A stretch of DNA of 64,000 nucleotides from assembly GCF_018691265.1 (NCBI RefSeq), contig NW_024881282.1, positions 52,025,122 to 52,089,121 of the forward strand, given 5' to 3'. Of the stretch, positions 13,336-25,100 are shown in pieces. This DNA comes from Tyto alba (Eukaryota; Chordata; Aves; Strigiformes; Tytonidae). How positions within the stretch are numbered: position 1 is the stretch's first letter; each line of letters starts with the position of its first letter. Under the pieces are notes generated by a model, which saw only the letters and a list, made by a program, of their open reading frames with translations, was not told the DNA's origin and searched no databases. Made by a program: the position numbers and the translations under genes.

Positions 13336-16300
13336 CATTTGGGTACTTGTTACCAGTCACTGACAAGGTGCTTTGCAGAAGGCAGGTTTGGGAGGATGGT
13401 TGTGGCTGTACTGGTCTTACCTTTGCTCTCTGTCACCTTCTGAGATAGGCACAACCGCTTTTATCCATCTCCTAAGTGGGGTATGCTGCTACTTCATGCT
13501 AGCTCAACTTTTTGAAAGAAAGTAAATACTGAGTACAAAAGCAAATGTAAATTCATTAAAATTGCCCTTACTAGCATGTAGCCACCTCAACAGAAAGTTC
13601 ACTGGCAAAGGCTGTGAGGTGGAAGTAACCACAATCTCAGCTTTGCAGTCAATGGCTCAAAGCAGTTGCCCATGTATGACCAAGGAAGGGGTGGTGGGGG
13701 TGCCCTGAGGTGTCCCAGTTAGCACCAGTGAGCTGGCAGACCTGCCATAGGGTCAGCAGGAGTCCCGAGAGGCTCTGAGATGGCCTAAGGCAACCTATGT
13801 TTTCCTGCTCCCATAGATCCAGCATCACGTTTGCCAGCCCTTGGTGACAGTCATGCGCTGATCCCTCTTGACAGTGGCAGGACCTGAAAATCAGACTCCG
13901 CTGAAGTACACTGCATGGATGTTTCCACATCACAGAAGCATCTATAGTCTGTAGTACTATTTCTGCCTGCCTTCCCCCAATCCAACACGGTTCTGCAAGG
14001 GCTATTACCTGAGACCACTAAGCAGATTTTATTTGCCTATAGTAAATAAAAAGGCAAAGGCCACAATGTATTGTAACAGGCATGGCATGATTGAATTAAA
14101 ATGCAACAGCAGCTAAATGATTATCACTCTACTCCATTAGTCCATATTCATAAAGCAGAGTTATCAGCACTCAGTGACTTCCAACAATTATTTTAAATGT
14201 TTTTTAAATGTGGTAATGGGGAAAATTTATGGAGTGTTTCTAAAGCAGCTTGCTTCTGAAGGACTTATTCATCAACTGTTCATTTATCCCTGTATTACCA
14301 TTTGCAAGTCAGCTTTTAAAGAAATTTTGCATATTTCCACTCATAATAAATAGCATTTTAAAATATGAACTGCTAATGACTAAACGTTGCTTGGAAGGGA
14401 GAAGCATTTTGGGTAGTCATTCAAGAAAAATGCCTGTGTCAAAATGGAAAGCGCACTCCCTTTTTCAGGGAAAATGGAAAAAAGATTCGACTTTTTAATG
14501 CTAGGGATAGATTCAAACACAAGTGGCCACGGGCAAGCAGACTTCTGCCCATTTAGTTATTCTTAAAACACCAGAACAATGGGAGTTTCTGATCTGTGTA
14601 TCCAAGCCTTAAGAAGTATACTGTGTAATTGCTGCTTTTAAAAACATCCCCTCCATTTTTCTGCTACATGTTAAGAGTATTGCAGTGATGATCGGCCCAT
14701 AGTAGACAAACAAATAGGTTCTACAGCTCCGTGCATGAACGAGAGAAATGAAATAGAGGTCAATTGGGAGAATAAGGTCCAAGGCTGTCTGCAGTGCATT
14801 ACTTACTATTGCTGCTCCCAGGCCAAGAAAAGTTGGTGATGGCATTATGGCTCCTCTCTGCCGACTACCGCATTAGAAGCAGGTGCCAACCGTTCAGGAA
14901 GCACTTTGGAGTATGCTCAATGCCCGGACATCTGAAAGGGCACGGACTGCATTATTTGCTTAGTCTCTCTGGTGAATATCCCTAATGAACCAGTGAACTG
15001 TTCAGAAATGCCCATGCATTAGAATAACAGTTTAGCAGGCACCACAAGTGCATAGTAGATTCATCCCCAGCCACGCAGGGATGGTGGAAGAACAGATATT
15101 CAGTACTACATTTTAAGCCAATTCTAAGAGATTTTCTTGGCCATATTTTTTCTTCAAAAAGGTTAAAAGGAGGTGATAACTAGCAATTATGTACTGTAAG
15201 AGAGCTCAAAAGGAATGCACAGAAACATTCACAGGGCCGGGTGACAAGGTTGGTGTTCTCCAGAGCAGCTGGAGGACACCTGCTTGTTTAGGCACACAAA
15301 ATCTCTTCACACTCCTTCAAAATTATCATAAGATAAATTGCAGGATATTTTTGTTTCATGTTCTGTAAAGTCCCAAGTCAAAGAACTGGCTTAAAAGCGT
15401 GTGCTTTAAAGAGGCAACATCAGAGAAATTCACGCACAGAAATTCACAGCACCAAAATGCTCATGGGGACAGGAGATTAAGAGAAAGGCTCCACTGGTAC
15501 CTTCTTGTACCATTTATAAGCCACAGCCTCCATCCTGCTCTTCCTTCCTCATGCAAGAAGCACATAATGTTAGCCTGTGCCCCAAATCAGTAACTGTCAA
15601 ATAGCTCTATGTCTGCCAGAGTCCAGTATCATGTTAATTGGGAAGGTCACAGGAAAACTTGCAGAAGGGTCAGACACAGCTTGCTCCCATAGCAAACAGC
15701 CAACAGCCTGGCAGAAAGGGAAATATTTCAGAGAAGGTAGCAGAGATGGCCTTTTCTTTTGTTTGAAACCCTCACAAGAGAACGAATAATAAACATCTGC
15801 TTCTCTCTCGTTTCTCTCTCAGAGCAAAAAAACATCACAGGGCAGTTCTTATTCCCTTGCCACTAACCTGATGCTACCTGTGCTAGACAGCATTAATGAT
15901 GCTATCTGATGATCATGAGCACATGGGAAAATTACCGTTACTCAAAGAACCAGGAGAAAAAAAAAGAAAAAAAAAATCACAGGACTCAAACTATTTCAGT
16001 GTGGTCCTTGCTAGATATTAAGCAGCTAATATTAAGCAAAATGCTGTACATACACAGAGGCACTGAGAAGTTGTAAACAGGCAGAGCTGAAATTCCAGCC
16101 TCCATCAAGCATGTTGCCACTTCACAAGGTCCACTTATTCGGCACTGCTTGCCACAAAAGTTGCTGCTTTTTTCTTAATTACAAGTATGCAGAAGCAATT
16201 TGTTGTCTTTACTCAATCTATACATTGCAGTGCCTTTAATTAACCAGTGCACGGAATAAGAAATACTTGCACTTTGATGAGTACAAAAGTCAACAGAAAT

Positions 16301-17869
16301 TGTATTGGTCAAGTAGACACAAAGATAACACTCAGTAGTGTATTTTGATGTGTTGATGTTTGAGGGGACAATTCTGAACCACAATATCACAAGGTTCAGT
16401 CTGTTACTTTCTTCTTCCTGTCTCCAGAGGAGAGAACTGGCAGGGAACTAGGGGTTAAGGGTGGGTGCTCTTTCCAGAGCCTGAGCCCTACCCCACTGGT
16501 GAAGGACTCAGACAAGTGTCATCTTTAATGGTCTTCATCCTGTATTTGTTATCTGTCATCACACTGTCATTGAGCAGGTAGAGGAAAGCAACAGCCACTA
16601 TTCCTTCTTCAACAGGTGTCATACAAACACGTTTTAAACATCTATCACATTTCATTTGAGCAGCAAAGCCACAATAACCAATTTAATTGACTTTTTTTTT
16701 CCCACCCTTCCTTCAGGGTTTTAATTTCAGCCAAAACATTCCAAGTTTCTATTTTAAAAGTGATAGAGGAATTTTGCATCTCACTTCTGCACTAAGCAAA
16801 TAAGGAGATGTTGGTTTGGCAACTTCAAGTCTTACCTGTTCAGATTTTCTGATTCAAATGTTGGTTTTATTCTACAGGCCAACACATCTCTAGCTGGGTT
16901 GATATACATTGCAATATTGCATTACTGTAAGGTCAATGGAAATAATTTAACTACCTTTCATAAGATGCAGAATTTGCGCTTTTGAAAAAAAGACTTTCAT
17001 ATAAAGCACACTACAGCTGTCCATAAATACAGTAATATACCCAAATAAGTTTTTCTTCATTCATGGTAGAATCAGATCTATTCTCCCTCTATTGCTAATG
17101 CACCAAAGCTATTGATTAAAATCTCACAATTAGACATCCAGGAGAAATTTTGATTCATCTACTCTGAAGGTCTGGGTTCCAATATGGACAATTGCTTTTG
17201 CACTACTAGTGTTATTTATACCACGATAGAAAACTTCAATTATATGCAGTCATCCTGTAATGTCTGCTGCAGTGCAGAATCCCTATGGCTTTGTCTACAC
17301 TTGAATAAACATTACCAATAGCTGTTGACTTGGTGCAACAGCTCAAGAAGCTGTTAATTGTAGGCCATGCTCAGCATCTGTTCAGATACAGCAGTTTGGT
17401 CCGGGTCTCACTGAAAGCATTTTTGTCACCATTTTTCAGCAGAGATAAAAGCTGTATTCTCTGGTGATAGTCTTCATAGTCTCAGTGCTTCATTCTTTCT
17501 GCAAAACACACATCTAAAAATTGATTGCTCCATTATGAAGGATTGGAGAAGTAATGCACAGTAATAAATCACCCCATTCATGGAGTAGAAATAATTGTCA
17601 CAGGCTTAAGCCCAGCTAGAGGAACATGACTAACTTCTGTGTAAACGAAAATTTAGAGGTAAGATGTTTAGAAGAGTGACTGTTGTAAGAACTTGCCCTA
17701 CTTTACAGTGAAAAGTGATACAGATTTGACCAGTCTACACTTTTCTTTCTCGGCCCCACATGCAAGCAACACAATGCAATGCCAATGTGGCCTCTATGCC
17801 TGGCTACTAGGGAGAAGATGAAGGGTATTATTTCAAATAAAATGTGACGGAGTCCCCACAAATAATTGT

Positions 17870-17874
17870 GGAAG
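17870..17874. repeat. Target-site duplication, left copy (GGAAG)
   Basis: Exact match to 18820-18824 flanking the solo LTR. Confidence 0.85.
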
Positions 17875-18819
17875 TGTTATGGTTTAAGCCCAGAGGGCAA
17901 CTGAGCACCACCAAAGCCGCTTGCTCACTTTTTCCTCCTCAGGGATGGGAAGGAGGAAATAAAACAAAAGGTTCTGGATCAGACAAGGACAGGGAGGGAT
18001 GACTCACCAGTTACATTCATGGGCAAAAGACAGACTCCTGGGGGAAAGAAAAAAAGAACATCGATTTCGTTTTAACACCACCACCACTAATTTACCAATC
18101 AAACAAAGTAGGACAGTGAGAAATACAACCACATCTTAAAAACACCTTCCCCCAACTCCTCCCTTTTTCCAAGGCTCAGGTGTGCTCCCAATTTCTCTAC
18201 CTCCTCCTCTCTCAGCGGCACAGGGGTTGAGATCAATTCATCACCCACTGTTTCTTCCAATCCTTTCTTCTCAGGGGGAGGACTCCTCACACTCTTCCTC
18301 TGCTTCAGAGCAGGGTCCCTCTCACAGGAGACAGTCCTCCGTGAACTCTTCCAACATGAATCCTTCCCATGGGCTGCAACTCCTCACAAACTGCTCCAGC
18401 GTGGGTCCCGTAGGCAGGCTGCAGTCCTCCCAGCAGCAGACTGTTCCAGCGTGGACTTCCCTCAGTCACAGCCACCTGCTCCAGCGTGGGCACCTGCTCC
18501 ACTGTGGGCCTCCATGGGCTGCAGGGGCGTCTCTTCCCTGGCTCACCTCCCCGCCTCCTCCTTTCTTCAGCTGACCTCGGTATTTGCAGAGGTATTTTCC
18601 TCAAAACTCTTCCCCTTCTCAGCTTCCCCTTCTTAAATACGTTATCACAGGGGCGCAGCCACCATCACTACTTGGCTTGGCCTTGGCCAGAGGTTGTTTC
18701 AACTTGGAGCCGGGGGAGCTTCGAGAAGTTTCTCACAGGGGCCACTGCTGTAGCCCCCTCCCCCACTACCAAAGCCCCACCACACAGACACACACACACA
18801 CAAAAATACCCCCAAGACA
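17875..18819 (-). mobile_element. Solo LTR of the same avian ERVL-like family, intergenic
   Basis: A 945-bp element on the minus strand starts TGTCTTGG and ends CCATAACA. It is flanked by an exact 5-bp duplication GGAAG (17870-17874 and 18820-18824). It aligns along its length with the LTR at 40580-41522, in opposite orientation, sharing the minisatellite of CTGCTCCAGCGTGGG-type units (18390-18520) and the GGCTTTGGTGG block near the end. The position matching the AATAAA of the other copy reads GGTAAATTAG, so this copy lacks an intact poly(A) hexamer there. A short CA tract (18781-18802) lies near its 5' end. No internal viral genes are present. Confidence 0.9.
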
Positions 18820-18824
18820 GGAAG
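18820..18824. repeat. Target-site duplication, right copy (GGAAG)
   Basis: Exact match to 17870-17874. Confidence 0.85.
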
Positions 18825-20989
18825 GAAAGTCCCTCTGGCCAAACACAGACATAAACAGCAGTCCTAGAAGCGATGCAACAGATTGTTTCTGCAAAAAGCC
18901 AACAACTACAGCAGTATTAATGGAGCATTCACATTAGCCTGTATGCTAGCTATTATTTAAAATACAATTAATGAAGTTTTGGTGTGCAGTAAAGCAGCTG
19001 GTGGCTGTAAGGAGTACTGCCAAAGTGTGAAAAGCCCTTCCCACATACGTTCTGCTTCAGGAGCCCGGCGTGCCTCAGCCAGCGTCCTTAAGGGGGTACA
19101 CTTGGTACTACTTCATTGGCACGGACACACCGGCAGCATAACATCTCTGAGCATGATGGCAGGAAAGAAAAAAATGAAAGGAAACTACAGTACAGTGCTA
19201 CATTCACATTTAACAGAAAGAGAAATACTCAGGGTGACAGAATCTACACCTTGAATATTTATTTGCACTCGATATGAATATGCGACTGTAACAAAAAGAA
19301 ATGCCCTGATAGCAAATGATGAACTATCCTCAAAGTAAGAGTTGAGTGGCTTTTAGCGATGACACCAGCAAAAGATAAATACCAGTGATGGTTTTTTATG
19401 TCCTGCCTTTTCAAAACTATTTCCAATTTTGTAGTCAAATACTTAATCCTTCATGCCATTTACCCCTAATTCTAGAGCTTCTTGGTTATGAGCATCATGT
19501 GCAAGCACATAGGTAGGCACTGAATTTGCTACTAGCTGGTCTGCCAGACTCCTGGGGCACACGCTGAGCATGCGTTGCAGAGCCATGGGGAGTGGGGCCC
19601 ATGCTCTCTATGAGCTTGCAGGCACCAGCTGAAGGGCAGCTAATGATACATTACCATTCCAGAGATGATGTTCTGTAGATACAAGCCTGTATCTTACTCT
19701 GTTATCTCCTATGCATCTCTGTTTTCAACTGTTCTGCTTTCCAGGAGTAACAGATACTCACAGGACAAGAGAGAGATCATCCCTTCTGGTGGGGCATTCA
19801 GAGACAAAGGTTTAAGCTCCAGCTCCACTATACATCTATTATCTAAATAAGAGCATTTAAACAAAGCAGAACAGTTCTAATAAGGCACCTTGAGGGACAC
19901 TCACCTCAAACTAATCTACAGTCTCATGTTTAGGCCACTGAAACTTAATTTCCTGATCTGAATCAAGAAAAGAACAAAACCAAACTCGAGCTGTACAAGA
20001 TGAAGGTGATGCTTTCACTACTGACTGTAATCTCCTTTTTGGAAATTAATAGAAACGTGGAGTTCTGTGGAGACATTGAGCATTATTGTAATGCATTTAA
20101 CTATATGAACCCACAGAAGATAATTAAGAGTTGTACTTATTTTTCACTCCTGCTCACTATCTAGAACTTTCAGTGATTATTCTGGAATTTTAGCATTTTC
20201 CAGCAGAAACACTAAGACAGAAAAATATCATGCCTGTTCTAGCATTCAAATAGTCTTTGTACAATTAAACATGTTATATATTTTCATATATTTTTTACAA
20301 TTAATCATTTTCCACATGAGAGGAAACAGAAAATATGCTGCTACTTACAAAAAAAAAAGAAAAGTCACATAGGTAAATGACCCCATGACAATGGTATGTC
20401 AGCCATTGGCAATACTGGGAAATAACTGGCCTTGCTTTCACCAGCACCTCCACCTGGCTCGTAGCCATTCTCCTTGCTCACTTGAGCATGGGTAGGAAAG
20501 GGCTATGCTTCATCCTCTTATTTTCTGTGGAACTGTCAACATTAGTTAACTATTTTAAAATAGTATTTTATCTCCAAATTATTTTTTTGACAAGGCACTA
20601 AAACCCAGCCCTTTTTTTCTTTCAAGACTGACATTAAATCATCAGCAGGATCCTGACTTGACAGATGCTACAGTACCTCTTATCAGTGATAGCTGAATGT
20701 GAGGCTGGACCCAGCATTCATAAGTCACTTACACATGCACTTTGATAAATTCCTATCAAGCAGGTCTTTGGATTTTAAAACAATAGTACTCTGAAGTGAT
20801 TTTGCAATAACACAGAGAGAAATCTAGCAAGGAAATTGCAGTAGCAGCTCTACTAATCAATATTTCCATTACACTAAAGAAAAAATACTCATCTTTGATT
20901 TTTGTGTAGGAAGTGATTCTTTCAGTTTTGTCATTACTTGCACATTTAATTCTGGACAGAGAAGCCCATTTTCACTCCTAGGAAAACAT
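18825..20989. other. Intergenic DNA between solo LTR and CR1, nothing recognised
   Basis: AT-rich unique-looking sequence without supported exons or repeats. The short open frame at 18979-19254 has no recognisable content. Confidence 0.6.
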
Positions 20990-21610
20990 TGTCAGAAAAG
21001 TGCCTGGGGGTCCTGATGGACACCAAGATGCCCACGAGGCAGCAATGTGCCCTTGTGCCAAAAGCAGCCAGCAGCCTCCTGGGCTGCATCAGGCAGAGCG
21101 TTGACAGCAGGTCGAGGGAGGTGATCCTTCCCCTCTGCTCAGCCCTGGTGAGACACACCTGGAGTGCTGGGGCCAGTCCCGGGCTCCCCAGTGCAAGAGA
21201 GACATGGACTTACTGGAGCAGGTGCAGCAAAGGGACATGAAGATGGTTGTGGGCTTGGAGCACCTGACACATGGAGGGTGAGAGCTGGGGCTGTTCAGCC
21301 TGGAGAGGAGAAAGCTCTGAGGGGGGAATCTCATCTGTGTGTATAAATACTTGATGTGGGGGGAGTAAAGAAAACAGGGCTAGGCTCTTCTCAGTGATGC
21401 CCAGTGACAAGTCAATGAGCAATTGATATGAGCTGAAGTATAACTGAAACAAAGAAAATACTTTTTTTTTTTTTTTAAATAGTGAGGGTGCTCAAGCATT
21501 GGAACATGTTTCCCAGAGACATTGCAGGGTCCCACCTTTGGAGATTCTCAAAACTCAACTGGACACAACCCTAGGCAAGCTTCTGTAGCTGACCCTGCTT
21601 TGGGCAGGGA
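20990..21610 (+). mobile_element. CR1 LINE fragment, lacking its 3' terminus
   Basis: The sequence follows the CR1 3' region: the end of the reverse transcriptase frame (CTGGGGGTCCTGATGGACACC, GTGATCCTTCCCCTCTGCTC), then the LTWSAGASPGLPSAR-type remnant, then the untranslated tail (GAGGGTGCTCAAGCATTGGAA, GACCCTGCTTTGGGCAGGG). The frame is broken by indels, so this is a dead 5'-truncated copy. The usual last 60 or so bases, ending in the octamer-like ATTCTATGA repeat, are absent. A pure T15 tract (21462-21476) replaces a short ACTTTTTCACTG-like segment. Confidence 0.9.
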
Positions 21611-21655
21611 GTTTCTTTCCACAGGCCTTGCTTTGCATCAGAAAACTAGTAACAA

Positions 21656-21741
21656 GAGAGAAAGAAAAAGGCAAAATAGAAAACAACAACAAAAAAAAGA
21701 CACCAAAACACCCCCACAAAACCCAAAACAAACAACAAAGG
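21656..21741. repeat. A-rich low-complexity tract next to the truncated CR1
   Basis: A with scattered C and G (AAC and AAAC units). It starts about 45 bp past the CR1 break. Confidence 0.85.
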
Positions 21742-22092
21742 GTATTTTTTCTTATTAGCAATCATCATTTCTGGAATGGAGTATGCAAACACAGTCTTCA
21801 TTAACACCACTGATTACACAGACCTCCAAAGCCGTACACCCACTATAGGGCCAGGGTGCCTGACCTGTTGGCACAGATTCAAGGACTTGTTAGGATATAC
21901 TCCAAAGATTTGATACTCCACTGTGCCCAAGCTCAGCTTGAGTGGCCCTGCTGGGGGCTTCCACAGAGATTTATTCTTGATATCTCATTCCTAAAGGATT
22001 TTATATAACTGGTAGGAGGTAGCTCCTTTGCTGGTGTTTCATGGCTAGCTTGCAGTCTGGATGGATCAAAGAATGCTCCATCTCACAGCTCC

Positions 22093-22146
22093 CCACAGCC
22101 ATATACATTAATTTATTAACCACAGCCATCTACCTCTATTTATTAA
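22093..22146. repeat. Two-copy 27-bp tandem duplication
   Basis: CCACAGCCAT...TTTATTAA occurs at 22093-22119 and again at 22120-22146 with about four mismatches. Confidence 0.8.
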
Positions 22147-25100
22147 AGCCCTGAAAGCAGTTATCTGTGGCTCCATAGCAGCCTCACACAATCCCACTGT
22201 TTCTCCTCCAGCTGCCTCTTTTCTGACAGTGACTCACTCCCAAATTCAGGATGCTTCCTCCTTCCTAAAAGATAATCTTTATTGTCAAGTCGGTGCTGCA
22301 GAGTTGATAAAGTGGCCCAGATCATAACAGTTGAGTCAGATAACCTCTGCAGGGATAGAAAGGGGAACAATATTCTTGTTTCTACCTTGTGCAGTTCCTA
22401 TAACTATTCTAAGGCTAAATCAAATGATATATAAAGTGTGAGATAATACAAAAATATGATTTTCAGAAGTAACTGACATGACAGGCTCACAGAGGTTGTT
22501 AAGTCCTTTTGTTACCCATTAATATACATTTTGTGTATTCACGGCCTCTGTGGCCACACTGAGAGGTAATTTGTTTAAAGACCCACCAAAGTTAAACCAA
22601 AATAGATATATTAATGCTTGACAAAATAAATTGAAGCTTAAAAAACTATAAAAGCTTAGAATTTTTTCCTACCTAGATAAAAATAACAGGATTATGCACA
22701 AGGTAGTTCAGAGCAGACTTATGCTCTCAGTTGTTCCCTAGAATAAATATCAGCAAGGAACTGGATCTTAAAGTTCAAGCTGAGCCCTCACACCCAGAAA
22801 ACTACAATTCAGGCATTAGGGCTATAAAAACTGCAAATAAAGGTCCGTTTTGGCCACAACAATACAATGTAATCTCTTTGCCATTATGAAAACAAACTTT
22901 TTTTCTGAAGCTTGCGATGCAGCCCTTGCCAGCGAGGGTAACCACCAAACAGCATGTTTTTCCCATCCATTATAGCACCGACGGTGTTCCTCAGGGAAAG
23001 GAGCAGAGAGCCTGTAAACATGTCATCAAACCAGCCTTTAGGTTTGTTCCGTTCAGCTCCTGGCTGAATTGCATTCAGTTGTTGTCACTGGTTACACCAG
23101 TACAAGAGGTTTCAAAATGAATTGCAGTTATTAGAAAATAATTTAAACTTCAAATAGATGTTTCTCTCATTGACTTTTAACATTACATGAACTTAGTGAG
23201 AGGTTTTTTGCGTTGTCAGTTAGATACAGGTTTTTTTAAATGAATAATGTATGCATATTCTAATATTTGCCATATTGTATTGACCTCCACAATAAGAGGA
23301 TACATTTGAAGCCTGAAAAAAGCTCCTCATTGCCCACTTGTACATCTAAAATTACCCATTCAGTTCTTGATAGCTGAAAGCACTCAAGCATGGCAAGTTT
23401 ATGACATTCCCTGTAGCTTTATATGCTTTGGTTCTTCTAGAAACATCACACACATGCTAATAAATACAGAACTGGTCCATAATAAGTATGGAGTAATTAA
23501 CTAGTTCATACTTAAAAAACAAGTATCTTTTCCTTTTTTAAAATTCCTCAAGCCTCAAGATGTTCAGAGTGGTCTTTTCCAGTTCAGGTGTGTCAGGGGT
23601 GCATCAGGGGCACCTACTGCCTTTGTCATCTTTTGACAAAAGGGATGTTATTTAGAGCACCACTCTATGAATGATAAAAAGTGTTCTCAAACTGACTTTT
23701 TTTTTGTTAACTACACTTTCAACAAAATTTCAGTTGGTATTTTATTCAACACCATAAGAGTAATCATTCCCAAGCTGTTCATACAAAAAAAAAATTGTCA
23801 CCATCTTAGCAAATTCATTGTAATTTTGATGCCTTATATCCATGCTGTTTCTGCAAGGCAAAACGTGTAGTTGAAATCAGGTTCTGGCAAAAATAACAAG
23901 TTCTGACAGCAGCTTAAACAAACTGAACATTAGCACATCTGTGTGGTAGGACAGCTTAAGACTCCATTTGTAATTTTAGTTTTGAAATGTATACAAGTGC
24001 TATTTTTCCTTTCCTGAGGTACATATCTAACTCTAAAAATTGTAGCCAATGCTGCAGCTTCCTTCAGCAGTTCTTCAGCTATAATGTTCAGACAGATTAG
24101 CACTGAGTTTTATTACATTTAGACCCACAGCAAGCATACAGAGTCCATTTTCCATAAACATGAAAACAAAATCATTCTTCGGCCACATCATCTTCAAAAG
24201 CTTTTGCAGTGAGTAAATTTTGTTTCAGTTTCCTTCTGAAGCTGTTTTCCAGAGAAATAAGTTGCTCCCTGCATTATACATGGCAGGATAAACCACCTGG
24301 TGAATTAATCTCTTGGTTTAGGTGAAATTCAGAAAATCAAAGTGGATCAGAGAGACATTCCATCAGATAAGAAAGCCCTGCTGATCTGGCACAGAAGCTT
24401 AGATGCCATGTACCTTTGCTGTGGAATATTGTAAAGGAGCATCAGGGCATAGCAACAGTTTGGGGCTTAAAGAAACTGAGCCAGAGTAAGAATGACAAAT
24501 TTAGATGCTGCAGAGCAAAGGGATCCCTCCTCAGGGCAACAGCCATGCAGACAGTGTACGAAGGGTGCTGAACTGAACAGCAGGCTCCAAAGAACAACGG
24601 GCATAACACAGGCTGCTCTGAGCATCGTGGCTTAAACAACTGAGGAGTGCAGGCTTCTTAAGCTTGACTAGTGTGAAAGAGCAAGGAGAGCTGGATGAGG
24701 TAGAAAAATCAGAATCTACTTCAACTCTCCAAACCAGTCCTTCTGGGATGAGTCCTTCTCTCTCAAGATCTCCATGACTGAGGAGGAATAAACTCCTTCA
24801 AGCCATTGGGAAGCTAACTATGAAACTGTGTGGGAAATAGTGAAGCCTGCTCAGGACAGTGGCTGGGAGCATCGGGTGTGGTACGAGCTGGTCCACAGCT
24901 CACCCTCATCTTTGGTTTCCCTGACCCCCGGGGCCCAACACTTGCTGCTCTGTGGTTTTTCATCAGCAAAACCCTAAGACAACACTCCTTTACAACTCCA
25001 ATACAATGCGATGAACATTGTACTACCCTAGGACAGAACATGCTCCTCAGTGAGACAATAAAGGCATTCAGGAGACTCTCTGAACTTTTTTTTGGTCTGG

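Larger units (their letters stand above)
1..17869. other. Intergenic DNA downstream of CAND1, no gene found
   Basis: No exon, RNA gene or recognisable transposon is supported here. Open frames up to 159 codons (3068-3547) and 143 codons (4049-4480) occur, mostly in GC-richer stretches (3.0-5.9 kb, 7.75-8.15 kb), but show no domain, no splice context and no protein I recognise. There are pure homopolymers (A19 at 548-566, T20 at 13316-13335). The 6.0-7.5-kb stretch is AT-rich, with several TAATTA-type motifs. Confidence 0.7.

Noticed and set aside
13649..13933. 94-codon minus-strand frame considered as a gag-like remnant
   Set aside because: No zinc knuckle, no conserved retroviral motif and no flanking LTR.
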